Shown: positions 1 to 12,173, counted from the stretch's first letter. The stretch is 41,265 nt of DNA from Didymodactylos carnosus (GCA_905250885.1 CAJNOQ010000780.1:1-41265); one strand, 5' to 3'. The notes: generated from the sequence alone by a model not told the origin. Translations and numbers: made by a program.

Positions 1-3000
1 GAGTTATGATAGAACCCTTTTAAACAGCACAGCAAATATTTTTGTTTCTCACAGAAAAGAAAAAAAGCCAGTTAATAAATACGGAAGCTCTTAATATCCT
101 CTATTTACAGATAGGAGCCTGAACATGTGCGAAGAATAAACTAGATGAATATTCAAAATCTTGACATAATATAAAAACATCTATAAAATTAATAAAATCG
201 TTTCCTACTAAATTTAATATTGACTCTTAGAATTTGACTACTATACTGCTATCATTTTGAGCTAATTGCCATAAGAACCATTTCCGTAACTGGAGTTTTT
301 TATTGATTTGGAATTGAAACCTATGATGATTTTTTTTGTTAAACTGATGTATCATTTTAATGATGTATCTAGTTTTTCATCTCTATCAATATCTAAAAAA
401 ATCGTATTATATCGTTTGAATGAACTATAGATTGTATTTTTACAGTGTATTTTCATATTTGCCACTTAAAATACAATTTTCTGCTCATATTGTACACCAC
501 TACTTTATTTTTTGTTCCTTTAAAATATCCAGTGCATATACTATTATCAATAGTATATGAAAATATAATTTTTTCTCTCGTAACAGTTATTGACACTCAT
601 TTATATCTTCTGACAACTTCTCTGATAAGTATATACATGAGAAGAGAACTAGTTTTTGATTACTCTCCCTTTCTCATAAATCAGTTCAAGTTCACTCTTC
701 TGTCCATATCAGATATATCTGTCTTTCTCTTCTATTAGGCTCAATATCGTTACAGTTGACCATCAAATTTAAGAGAAGAAAGACCTTCAACGTTGATTGC
801 TCACGTTCATTGTTATTGCCAAAAATAATTTATTACAACTATATGGTTATCGACAAAATGAGCAAATATAAACCATACAATCAGGTCCATTTGATTATTC
901 TAACATTTTCTTCTTCATGTTAAATGTCATTATCGCCACATTGCTGGTGTTTGTTGGTGAAATAAGAGAGATGAATAAGAAAAGTTGATTTTCTAACGTC
1001 ATAATTTTTTGTTGTTTTTTTTCTCGTTCAATAGAACACATAAAAAAATAAAATGAAATATTTCGAAAACAACCCCACAGAGAAGAAAAAAAAAAGAAGG
1101 AGACAGACTAATAATGCTGTCCTATTGATAAAATAGATAATGATACAATGATTAGATGTAAATGTATGTGTTGAATAATCTAATCAAAATTTCATAGTGT
1201 ATTGTTCTGTAAATATATATATATATATAATATATTATTATCAAAGTCAATTGAACTACAGAGATGTGATGGAAGAAAAGGAAAGGGAACACGACATATT
1301 GTTTTTGGTCACAACATGTTTTCTAACTCTTCGACTTTTATCATTTATGCATGCAGTTCAAAATGTTTTCTTTTTAGGGACCATTTTCTGTCTAGTAGAC
1401 TGTCACAAATTCGTTTTCGATATTTAATAATGTTACCAAGCAGAAAAGAAAAGAATTGCATACACGATATAGTTAAATTGACATTGAATGATAAGAAAAA
1501 AAAACAAAAAAAACAATAAATTTAAAAGTACATTGCACAAGTCAAAATATTAGACATGTACATCAAAAATTGTGTAAATATAATATTTTTAGATTTTTTT
1601 CAAAATCATTAGTTTGACAATATTGTTTTCGACAGAAAGATAAGATGGATTTCTAACTACAAAAACAAAATTTGTGCTATCAAAGATCTAAAATCTTTAT
1701 TTGATGTTTCTAGAAGCTAATTGAAACAATTTGTTCATTACACATTGACTTTAGCATTTTATTTTTTAATAATGACTCATTCAAAGAGTCATCCGAAAGT
1801 GTCAAAACAACATATTTATTTTAGCCTTATTTTCAAATTTTCTCTTCAATAAAACATTCTAGCATTTGATCTGTCTGTAAAAGAATTAGATATTAAATAA
1901 TAATACATAAAAATTTGTTTTTGTTTTTTCTATCGTATCCAGAAGTTACGAACATTTCATGTTATTTTCCGGAAGAACAGTATGATATGATGTAAATTAG
2001 TATTTAAAAAGAAATTCTTTTGAAAATTTATCTATAACAAATTCATAGTAATGAACAAGAGATTATTATGTAAAATGTACTCATTTTCTTCTTTATGAAG
2101 AAAAAAAAATTTAAGTTTACAGTATAAAACTTGAACTTTTAGGTGATGTCGACCATCGTCCTTCGAAAAAAGAAAAGAAGTTTCTTAATTAGTCAAGGTA
2201 CTGACCTTGTGTGATCTACATATATTTGATATCAATAAACGTAAAAAGAAGAGGAAAAAAAGTGTAATATCGTTTGTTCGTTGTGTGATATCACACACAC
2301 TATTATTCCTAAAAGCTTTTGGCACGTTCATGAAATTAATATCAAATTTCATGGTCTAAACAAAAAGAAAAGCAAATTGTATACATTTTGACTATACCCC
2401 AGCTACTACTGTGTGTATCAAAAATTGATAGTTTAGATTTTTTAGTGTAGTTGATGTGTCCTCTAAAATTGGTGTTTGTACAAATAAACTTTTGTAAGTA
2501 CAAGAAGACATAAACCATATATCACAGACACTCTCTCTCTCTCTCTCTCTCTCCTTCTTTTCTGGCACTTGTAGTATCAATGATGATTTAATCGGTGATG
2601 TGCGGCGTATAGATGAAGTTTATATAAATATCTCTCTATCGTTTGATATTATAGATGATGATGTAAATGAGCGAGTATAAAAAAAAAAAAAAAAAATGTT
2701 AGATTATCTATTCTATTAATCAAATGTAATATAATGTATAGAGAAGGCTAAAAGTGCTAAAACTTCTCTATAGAACATCTATCTACTGATAAGTGACATC
2801 AAAAAAAGAAAAGAAGGAAATTTCTTCTTTTCTTTTGCTCTGTAAAAACAGATTATTGAACAGTAACTGTTAAAAGAGAGCATATATCAACACCATCATC
2901 ATCAATGTGTTTTCTTTTCAATAATACTGGTAGGTAATGATAATGATTGAACGTGTTAACTCTTTGTTTTATTTATACGATAGTATTTGTTAAAAACTAA

Positions 3001-4950
3001 TTTTTTTTTTTATATGCAATAAATTTTTTTTTTGAAAAAATATTATATGTAGATTTTTTGTTCAATTTAAATAGTTGCATAATATATAGTACAGGTAGGA
3101 AGAGAGTATTTTTGATAAACCTTGACAATATTTAATAAATAGAGCTAATAGTATCTGGTATATAGAGTGACTGTTCTTGAAATAGATCAATAGATTTGTC
3201 TTTATGTCTAATCTCTATCTCTATCTTTTTCATAAGTCTGAACACATTAAGCTGAAGATCAATCGTATTGTCTATGTTACAAAATCATGCATTTCTAAGA
3301 AAAATAGATCGAGCTAAGTATCACTGATTAGAAATTTTTAAATGTGATAAAAAAAAGCTTTACACTTTTTTTTTTACGAATGATTTTTTTTCCTAAAAAA
3401 AAAAAATTTGATATGATAAAGAAAACGTACACATAAGACCATCGTGATCTCTTTCACAATTGTGAACAAGTGCATAAAACACGTTAATCTACCTGCTTTT
3501 GATATTTAAGTTGTTCTTCTCCATATTTTTTTTCCTTTTTATCACTTGTACGTACTAATTTCAAGTACACATATAAAATTGTTGAGTTTTACTCTTAATT
3601 TACTTATACATTGTCTACGAGCTATCGTTAATCTCCATCATGTCTTTTCGAATTACAAGTAATTATATCAGATAATGATCCGAAGTCTATCACAATAACG
3701 ACAGAAAGAAACACACCTCTACACGACGATTATAACTCAATATTGTGTTTATTATAACCAGTTTATCAATCTGTTTCAAAATATGCTGTTAACAGTTATT
3801 TCAAGTTGCATTCAAGTTTGTTTATTACTTGCCATTGGCCATCTGAGTGATCATTACTTTACATAAAATTAATCCAGTTGTTTTAATATGAATATCAGAT
3901 CAAAGATATTTTCAATATATGATTTTGAAAAAATGATGAAATGATCATCAAAATAGTAGAGTATTACATTCAACATTCGAACAGTTTTATACAATAAATG
4001 ATACTGATACTTTAATTGTTTTATTTACAATTAATTTATCAAAATTTAACACAACATATTATCATAAATTACAAATAAAATTATGTAAAATGAATTGTTA
4101 CTATTGATATTTAATTCAACTAGTGATAATTCATAATTTTAACTCTTTGGAATGGCATTAGTGTTCTATTCAAAGAGTTCTGTTCATGTTACGAACAATT
4201 GTTTATATCTTAGAATTATTAATATGTCCTCGAATTCAAGAATTTTATAAATGATTTTGATGATTGGTTAATATATGAATATTTTTACTGTGATTGTTGT
4301 ATGCGCAAATATTTATTGGGAATCCAAATTTTACAAAACAAGTTCCATATTGACTTATTTCTTTCGAAAGTTTCACACAAGAGAAGATATTTCCATAAAC
4401 GAGACATTTAGATCGATCTTTACGAACGAAGTGCCCGTTAATGCTTCTATCAATACCGTAATGAAGTGGCTATACGAAAATCAGCTGGAATAAAGAAAAT
4501 ATTGCTATAAGTGTTTTGTTGATCTAGCTATGTTATTCAACTTGTGTCATGTGAACGATAACACACGTTATCCATCATTAAGTAAGAGAAAAAGGAAAAG
4601 GTATCCGAAAAAAAGTTACAACAATCTTATGACTATAAACAGAGATATACATCTTGTTTCACATATTTTGTTTACGTTTTCATTATACAGAATTAGGTTG
4701 AAAAGCAAAGACTGAGAAAGATGCTACTTAACAGTATTAACATGAGAGTGATATTCTATATCTTTCTATCAATTTAATGCTCAAAAGTGTTACTTTCTAG
4801 TGTCTATCGGTCTTAGACAAAAAAGAAATAAACTTTAATGTTCAATAGTCATTTTTTTTTTATATATTAATATTTTTTAAGCACCAAAACAATGACTATT
4901 ATGCATCATTTATTGTTTACCCTAAACAAATGTTTTTTGATAAAACTGAT
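1..4950. other. AT-rich non-coding region, no supported gene
   Basis: I see no gene here. Open frames reach at most about 105 codons (445-738, 1202-1519, 4275-4493) and have the biased, hydrophobic or Lys-rich composition expected of AT-rich noise. None shows a recognisable domain. The stretch holds simple sequence: a TA run near 1216-1230, a CT run at 2531-2553, an A run near 2680-2696, and a purine/pyrimidine palindrome near 2803-2836. A distant untranslated exon of the receptor gene that begins at 8100 could lie here, but nothing identifies one. Confidence 0.6.
2531..2553. repeat. CT dinucleotide microsatellite
   Basis: This is an uninterrupted run of about eleven CT units in non-coding sequence. 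Similar CT/GA tracts occur at 7315-7330, 18885-18902 and, as GA, at about 26366-26396. They are simple repeats with no visible link to a gene. Confidence 0.9.
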
Positions 4951-5226
4951 AAGATTCTTATCAGAATCTTATCAGTTTCTTATATAAGATTGTTTAAGAT
5001 GTCCCATCGACAGTCGTAAGTGTCTTATAAGATTTATAAGGTTCGTAAGAAATTCATAAGAAGTACCAAAAATTCTTATGAAGTTTTCCAGCCAATAGAA
5101 GCACCGTAATCATAACAGAAATCAGCAAAACCAACTGATTAGCTGCCCTCTAGTAAATAAGAATAACATAAGAATTTTTGATAAACAATCTTATATAAGA
5201 AACTGATAAGATTCCGATAAGAATCT
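4951..5226. repeat. ATAAGA-rich inverted repeat (MITE-like)
   Basis: The arm at about 4951-4996 is nearly perfectly complementary to the arm at about 5181-5226, with a central spacer of about 180 bp. The arms are themselves built of short palindromes such as CTGATAAGATTCTTATCAG. The spacer carries further ATAAGA/TCTTAT copies (for example near 5025-5080). There is no open frame and I could not define a target-site duplication, so the outer limits are approximate. A small non-autonomous foldback DNA element is the simplest reading. Confidence 0.65.
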
Positions 5227-5501
5227 TGTAGGACACTGGCTGGTAAGAGGCTTAGACATTTCTGATAAAATTCTTATATAATAATCAATGCCTAGGGTAG
5301 TTTGTCAAATGAACAAAAGATAAAAGAATAACAGTAGTAGTTGACACACCTAAGCAAATTCAATAACTAAAAGTTTGACGGTTGTGTCACCTCTTCAGCA
5401 AATATCTACACGTTAAATCTTAATGACTATTATTTCCTAAACTGTATTTTGTGTGCATACTCACATACACATTTTTCTCCAAAAATGATCAATCAAATTC
5501 A

Positions 5502-6230
5502 CTGATGGGTTTAAAAATATTTTTTAAAAGTTAAAAGTTGAGAAAATTTTCGTATCTTCCCAACTGAGATACTTTTTTAATTAGATATCCTAGTTGAGGA
5601 AAAGAAAACTATAAGCATACTTTAACTATCAGCAAAACAGACATTACTTGATGATGATATAGATTTACATGAATATCAGCGCCTTTTCCGTCATTTTCCA
5701 TACAACTACTTCGGATCTCTCGTAGAAATTGTATCTCAGTTAGGAAATGTGGTTTTGCTGATAGTTTTCTTTTCTCCAACTGAGATACCTAATTAAAAAA
5801 GTATCTCAGTTAGGAATTAAAAATGTATCTCAGTTGGTACGTAGCCAAAATTTTTAAAAAAGGTGATATAATTAAAATCCTAGTTATAACTATCAACTCG
5901 GGTTGATCAATATAACTGCGGTTGAAAGAATTACAACTCAAATGGATAGCGTAATTTCTATTCCAACTCTAAAACTATAACTGCATCATCTTTAGTAATG
6001 ACTACCAACCCAAAATAAAATTACGAAAGTTCATTTCAGTCTGTGTTGTGGCACAGTTATAACTAAAGTTGAAATAGTTATAATTCTCTCAATCGCAGTT
6101 GTATTAATCAACACTATCAGCCGTGGTTGATAGTTATAACTATTGTAAAATTTTGACTAAAGGTTAAATTAGTCATAATTAATTTCAACTCCAACTAGTT
6201 ATAACTCAGGTAATTTTAAACCCATTCGTG
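5502..6230. mobile_element. 729-bp non-autonomous DNA transposon with 10-bp duplication
   Basis: The element is flanked by an identical 10-bp direct repeat, ATCAAATTCA, at 5492-5501 and 6231-6240. Its ends are short inverted repeats: CTGATGGGTTTAAAA at the left, and TTTTAAACCCATTCGTG at the right. Inside are inverted copies of a GTATCTCAGTTGG-type motif (around 5563-5600 and 5765-5836), mirrored CAGCAAAAC/GTTTTGCTG segments, and then a series of diverged TATAACT/GGTTGA repeats. It encodes no protein. A 9-11 bp duplication is typical of Mutator-like elements, so a MULE-derived MITE is likely, but the family call is an inference. Confidence 0.75.
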
Positions 6231-6423
6231 ATCAAATTCATCTGCAGTTCCTAGTCGATACCTGGGCCTCATAAGTCGCTTGTCTCTTCCAGTATTTTAA
6301 AGTTTTTATAAATATTTAATTAAGTTTCTTCTTGTAAGTTTTGTTGTCACTACCATTGAGATTATAATGATTTTCTTTGATACTTTAACAATCATTCCAA
6401 GTTTTTTTGTGAAAACGTTTTTA

Positions 6424-6485
6424 TTTTTAGTGAACGATGATTACAATAAACTGTGTAGTTTATTGTAATCATCGTTCACTAAAAA
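6424..6485. repeat. Perfect 29-bp hairpin with 4-nt loop
   Basis: Positions 6424-6452 and 6457-6485 are exact reverse complements, separated by the loop GTGT. No open frame crosses it. It may be a very young snap-back MITE, the palindromic end of a larger element, or a precursor of a small RNA. Its perfection stands out against the diverged repeats on both sides. Confidence 0.85.
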
Positions 6486-6546
6486 CAAAACACAAAATAA
6501 ATTCCAGTTATGGAGAAATGTGTCATTTTTTCTTGAATTTCTGCGT

Positions 6547-6807
6547 TTAACCCTTAGCAGCTGTTTGGGGGTCCAACTGGACCAACCTCAAATTTTGTGT
6601 TTATCATCACTTCTCTATATTTTTTTTCATACGCCGCTAAAATTGCTGAGATATTCGCACCCAGAGAGAGCATAAGTGGAGCTTTTTGATTGATGTATGA
6701 CAAGTCTAAATCAAACAAAAAAACCATCGAACCTTTCGTTGCCTTTCCTAGTGGATCCAACTGAGTCCGTGAGCAGCTATTGAAGGTGAACAGCTGTCAA
6801 GGGTTAA
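6547..6807. mobile_element. piggyBac-like MITE (261 bp, TTAA-bounded)
   Basis: Both ends are TTAA. The terminal inverted repeats are TTAACCCTTAGCAGCTGTT at the left and, reverse-complemented, TTAACCCTTGACAGCTGTT at the right. The pattern TTAACCCTT is characteristic of the piggyBac superfamily, which inserts at and duplicates TTAA. A subterminal palindrome GGTCCAACTGGACC lies at 6570-6583, with a degenerate partner near 6751-6769. The interior has no transposase, only a chance 68-codon minus-strand frame, so movement would need a transposase supplied from elsewhere. Confidence 0.8.
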
Positions 6808-8069
6808 CTCTTCGATTCTCAAAAATTATGATTTTTTCCAGAACAAGATTTTCGCAAGAATTTAGTAAGAACTCTATAGAATCTTTACGGATTTTCGTCC
6901 GGAACAGTCGACTAGGTTAAATGTAACAAAAAGATTAGACAATATTTAGTATTGGTAGAAAAAGATTTTGGTAAAACCAGAGCAGCACGGTATTACAAAT
7001 ATACACTATTTTCGCAAAGAAATGGCAAGCTTGAAGTGCTAGACAAAAAATCGTACACTAAAAAAAGTGTATATTTTATATCAAAAAAAGACAACTGAAA
7101 ATATATCCAGCACTTTATGAATTTTATCATCGAATTATTTTTTATCCATTGAACTGCTGTGTAAAAGAAAAGACTTTGATTAGCAATTGTTACCACAGCC
7201 ATTTGAACTAGGATCACCCATAGGCATCACAATATAATTTGTTTTATATTGCCTTGTGTTTCTTTTGAATTTCTCTCCTACAACCTTTTTCTATAAGTAA
7301 GTTTTTCTTTCATTCTCTCTCTCTCTCTCTGTCTCAGCAAAATTTTTCACTCATTTAAAATAGAGTCTGCAGATCGCTCTGGATGTTTAAACACAGTAAT
7401 TGACTACAAAAAGCATCATGCTGCTATTGAATAAGCATTTTTATTGATATTCATTGCATAATTTAAGACGTTAATGATGTGTTGTGTTGTTTTATTATTT
7501 TTATTCGTTGACTAGACTTGTCATAACAACACATGCAGATTTTTCTGTGTATTTTTGTTTTGAACACATCGGGTAATAATTATCACGTAAAATAATGACA
7601 TTTCTTTGATATCTATTAATTATTCTTCGCTGAACGGATAAAACGCGAACTAGTTAAAAGAATAAAGCAGCATTGCGCTATTTTAACCCTTTAGAATAAT
7701 ATTCCTAACGTCATCAACGTACATTTTTTTTCTAATTTACTTACCTACCTTAACCTATCAAAAGAAGAAGAAAAAGGAGAGAAATCTAAGGTAAATAATT
7801 GTACGCATGCAATCCATCGTTTTCCCCTACTTTGTTATGTTTTCAGTACATTTGGTAGAAAATTAGTTTAATTAAGTACATCTACAAATGACAGGTTTTT
7901 AGAATTTGTGGTGTAAATAAAAAGTTACGATAAATTCAGCAGAATAAACTCTATCGTTTCATGATAGAGACAAAAGAGTGTTGATAGTCTCGTAAAAGTT
8001 TCAAAGATTAACTCTAAATAAAATTTTTAATTTTTTACATATCAATTGTAACAATTGGTTATGTTGTGC

Positions 8070-8099
8070 TTTCTATTTCAGTTGACTGTTGATATCGTT
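8070..8099 (+). promoter_or_regulatory. 3' splice acceptor just upstream of receptor start codon
   Basis: A pyrimidine-rich tract ending TTTCTATTTCAG (AG at 8080-8081) lies 18 nt before the chosen ATG at 8100. It indicates either a 5' untranslated exon joined here or, in a lineage with spliced-leader trans-splicing, a leader acceptor site. The open frame continues upstream to an ATG at 8055, but those codons lie across the acceptor and would add a Cys/Phe stretch unlike a receptor N-terminus. This is why I start at 8100. Confidence 0.5.
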
Positions 8100-10926
8100 A
8101 TGTTTCATGAGTTGAACGTCACTAATTCTTCTCAACATTTATTTCATCGTACATTGCAAAAAATTGGTGTTTATTATATGATCCTTATCTTTGGATTAGG
8201 CTTTATTGGAAATTCAATATCCTGTTTTATATTTACTCGAAGTAAATTACGGTAAGATTCTTATACTAATATTTTTCCTATTGAAGTTTCTACTAAAACT
8301 TGAGTTTAGTTTTGTACTCTACTTTTTTAGGCGATTAGGTTGTAGTTCTTATTTGACAGCTTTATCATTATCAGACAATGGATATCTGTTATGCCTTGCT
8401 ATCATATGGTTAGAAAATGTAAGAATTTATATTTTTCATTATAATGGAATTTGTCAAGCCACCGTATATTTAACAACAGTATTCAGTTCATTATCCGTTT
8501 GGTAAGTTACTTTTCTCTTCTTCTTTTGTGTCAATCAGGTTATGATGAACATTTTCTTTCTTCTTCTTACACACTATCTCCATTTATTAATGTATACTAG
8601 TAGAAAACCAATTAAAAATATGACCGTAAAGAAGACTAACGGTATTTTCTTTTATCTTCTGTTTTATTATTGTTTCGAATGACATATAAAAGTTTGAATG
8701 GATTTTCCATCCTGCGAAAAGGTGGGCATCCTTCACATAGAAGAGTGAACGAAGGATTATGCGATTTAATTTATTATCTTTGAATCTTCAGTAGACAATA
8801 TGGCAATCATCGAAAGAGGAAACCGTTTCTAACGCCCGTTCTGATAGACCACTAACTGATCGGAAATCATATTAGATAACGTTTTAGAAAATTTTGACAC
8901 ATTGATAGTTGATACATCGCGTTGAAAGTAAGATTTTGTAACAAGCCTTTGTTTTTGAAAAAAAAACAAAAAAACTATTTGTTAAGTATCACAGGAGGTC
9001 TCTAAACAAAGATTTAAATTAATAATATCACATTAGTCTGAAACAATTATTTGACATTTGTAATGTAAATACATCTTTTTACCATGAATAATCTAAGCGA
9101 TTAGAGAAAAGTGTCGAAGAGCATGACATTTTGATCAAATACATTTTTTGCGTTTTTTCGAATAAAGAGTTGATGATTTAGGTTAACTACTCAATGAAGT
9201 TTTATATTGAATTTTCACAAATACATTACCTTGCCATTTTTTCCTCTTCTATTTGAAGTTCAGGCATCAATAAGATGTTTAAATTTCTCTTTGTTGTACT
9301 CACATCATCCTTTAAAAATTATTTAGAATGATAAACTGAACTATGTATTTTTTATTTGATTTTAAATTGTAATTCCGTAAATTCGACGCTATTGTTCGTC
9401 ATATTCTTCAAAAGCATTGTGTTCAGTTCTCGGCACGGCCAAGTTATGTAATAATTTTAGGAAAGTATCCCGGATTATCCATCCTCTAGTATCTACGTAC
9501 ATCTTAGTTTTTCTAACTAACTTGCTAGAAAACTCGTACGGGATTACTAATAGCGATCAAATATCAAGCGATTAGACAAAAGACTTCTGCGTCAGACTAG
9601 TCTTCTAATTAGAGTTAATGACTTTCGACGCTTATTGACTGCAAGGAATACATTTGTTTACTCGATACTGAGAACTCTAACACGCCAACACCCTAGATCG
9701 GCAACAAGTATGACCATATAATAATATTAATCAGAGAACGTTCAGATAAGGTCTCGAAATTAGAATATTTGGTAAATTATGAGTAAAATACCAAATTTTT
9801 CAAAACAACAGAATATATGCATTTGATCAAAATACCGTACTCTTCGATAGCTTCTTTCTCGCTTATATTCACTGTAATGACTAGTTTTAGTGTCATTTTC
9901 GCTTTCTTAATATTATTCGACAAATACTACATCATAAAGGAAAATGTTATTTCTTAATATTATCATTCTTTGCTCAGGTTTACATTAGCCTTCACCACCG
10001 AACGTTTTGTTGTTGTTGCTTATCCTCTCAAACGTCATTATTATCGTTCAACTACTCGTGCTCGTGTTGTCATATTTTGTTTAACCGTTATTGCTGGCGT
10101 ATTATATTCATCGTCATTATGGACAAACGGTATTGAAATTATCAATGCCACAACGACTGTTCTACCCGTATATGGTAGTCGATGTGTCACTATTCGTGAA
10201 TGGCTTAAATTCACTCGTCGAATGAACATTTGCGACGTTTTTCTTACATTTATTTTACCTTTTATCGGTATTGTGACATTTAATTTACTTATTATATACA
10301 AATCAGGAAATTATGATCGTCTATTAGAAAAAAATCATATACAATCATCATCGGCTGGTTTAAAAAATTTAGTTAAACATCGACTAAAACGATCAACATA
10401 TCATAAACGAATAACAAGAATGTTATTGATTATTAGTTCTACATTTTTACTATTGAATACACCGATGCATGTATTAAAAATATATTATTTTTTCTTCAGT
10501 CCACCAAACGTTGATGATAAAACATCAAATGAAAGTATTATCGAACAGTTTACATTTTATCTATTTTATACTAATTTTAGTATTAACTTTTTTCTCTATT
10601 CACTTTGTGGAAAAAATTTTCGAACATCTCTCTCGACACTATTTCATTTTCGAACACTGACAACAAAAAAAGTGAAAGGTGTCGATGACGGTATGGGAAT
10701 AACAGAGAATCATCTTTATAATAATCCTAATAACAGTAGTACAGCAAGTCATGAACAAATGACAACAACAATAGGTGGTGGTGATCAACGTTTACGTAAT
10801 GATAGTAAACGATATTTATCAGCAACTATAAAATATCATCATAATACAAAACAGAAAAAAAAATCATTAAAAGTTGAATTAATACCATCATTACAATCAC
10901 ATTATTCACAATTATCAGTCAAATAA
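8100..10926 (+). CDS. Rhodopsin-family (class A) GPCR, three coding exons
   Basis: The exons are 8100-8251, 8331-8501 and 9978-10926. Both introns are GT/AG and phase 2, and the spliced protein is 423 aa. It is a seven-transmembrane receptor that would signal at the plasma membrane, probably for a peptide. The short N-terminus has N-glycosylation sequons at N6 (NVT) and N9 (NSS). TM1 (about 23-46) has G37-N38, TM2 has the conserved D66 (LSLSDNGYLL), and TM3 starts at C92. TM3 ends with ERF (116-118) in place of DRY, then VVAYPLK. C177 in the second extracellular loop can pair with C92. TM5 is about 190-215, TM6 about 254-281 and TM7 about 297-318. TM6 has no CWxP, and TM7 has NFFLY (311-315) in place of NPxxY, followed by CGKNFR. 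These departures are common in invertebrate FMRFamide-like receptors. The tail of about 105 aa is polar and low in complexity. Class A is sure; the ligand is unknown. Confidence 0.88.
8502..9977 (+). other. Large second intron of the GPCR gene (1476 bp)
   Basis: The donor is TG|GTAAGT and the acceptor TTTGCTCAG. Reading phase is kept across it: TG plus G gives Trp108 inside TM3. It is about 19 times longer than intron 1 (79 bp). Its central part (about 8690-9730) has a higher GC level than its edges and fragments such as GCGATTAGACA (about 9568-9578) that resemble the ends of the foldback at 13533-14172. This suggests a decayed insertion enlarged the intron. I see no open frame or defined element boundary in it. 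Confidence 0.6.
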
Positions 10927-10990
10927 ATGTGTTTTCTTGTTTTTGTTCTTGTATAATATGTATATATATTGAGATTGAAAATCTTTAAAA

Positions 10991-10996
10991 AATAAA
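10991..10996 (+). terminator. Polyadenylation signal of the GPCR gene
   Basis: A canonical AATAAA lies 64 nt after the receptor stop codon (TAA at 10924-10926), in T/A-rich sequence. The spacing is normal for an animal 3' UTR. Cleavage would be expected about 10-30 nt further on. Confidence 0.6.
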
Positions 10997-12173
10997 CGTT
11001 ATACAAAATATAATAAGTGTTTCGTAACACAACAGTTCAATATGATAAATAATTTTCTTTTATATCATAGTATCTTCTTCAAAATAGGAAATATTATACT
11101 TAATTAAAATAAGCCCATATTGTTGAAAAAATGAATTTTTATGAATTATTTCTCTTATAATATATATATGCAAGTTTTCATTCTGTAAGAAATATCTTAT
11201 CATCAAACATCTCATCTTTTAATTCTATGTCATGTATCAAATGATTCAATAGTATCAAGTAAGTCTATATATATGATAAACTAAACTGCTTTAAAAATAT
11301 TTTGCATTTTGCAATATGTCTGGTATTTTAAAACCTTTATTTTACTACACAGTACCGTCGTTATTGTAGAATCCACGAGTTTCTTTTACGAAGAAATTCC
11401 TTGAAGTTCCAGAATCAACCTCGAACGCAAACATTATCACAAAATCCGCAATGGTTAATTGTCTGTGTTTTAAATCCTTTTTGAGGTGTGCAGAATTTTG
11501 AAGAACAATGTGGTGGCTCTAATTCACACCTGAAAATGACAAAAATCCATTTTTTCATTAGGAGTGAGCCAGTTTAGCATTAAAAAATCGATGACGTATA
11601 CCGTCTGTACATAATACTCTAAATTTCATTCTTTTATAGATTCATACGGTAGGTCTTGATCAGACAATGAAGTCTTCATCTATTTCTCTATCAAACATTA
11701 TTCAAAGAACACTCACAGACATATCTTTTTGAAATGGATAGTGCGTTAGAACATAACGTCTTATTGTACTGGTTTAGCTTTTGTCTGTGTTGTGTCAATA
11801 TGCGACTTTGTATGAGTGTGCACATAATTAGATCAGATTCCTGAGAAGGAGTTAATTGATTTTATGATAAAGTTCACTCTTCTTTGAGCTTTGACCACAT
11901 TCAAGTCAATTTGTGTTACTGTACATTTTTAATGCCATTTGTCTAGTGAATGGAACAGAAGATATTAATCTAACCACGTACTCGTCATCATGACGGTGAA
12001 GAATAATAAAATTTTCATGTGCAACGGTTCAATAGTCAAGGGCATATCGTAAAAATAAGATTTAAGAAGAAACAATTGGTCAAAATAACTAGTAATGTTG
12101 GCTAACAAAAGATATACGCTGGGACAATGAAGAAGTAAAAAGTAGTAGACCCATAATTAATGCTCAATCACTG
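10997..12173. other. Convergent intergenic region
   Basis: This separates the 3' ends of the plus-strand receptor and the minus-strand SPA17-type gene. I see no open frame longer than noise, no RNA gene and no clear repeat. The segment 11340-12060 is slightly less AT-rich than its surroundings but has no recognisable content. Confidence 0.5.

Noticed and set aside
445..738. 97-codon plus-strand frame rich in Phe/Leu/Tyr
   Set aside because: Composition is that expected of AT-rich sequence. There is no domain, no helix/charge pattern of a real membrane protein, and no support from splice context.
4275..4493. 72-codon plus-strand frame ending NTVMKWLYENQLE
   Set aside because: The amino-acid mix is more protein-like than the other noise frames, but there is no recognisable family and no flanking exon signals. 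Too short to support.
10041..10301. 86-codon minus-strand frame opposite GPCR exon 3
   Set aside because: It is an antisense shadow of the receptor coding sequence.
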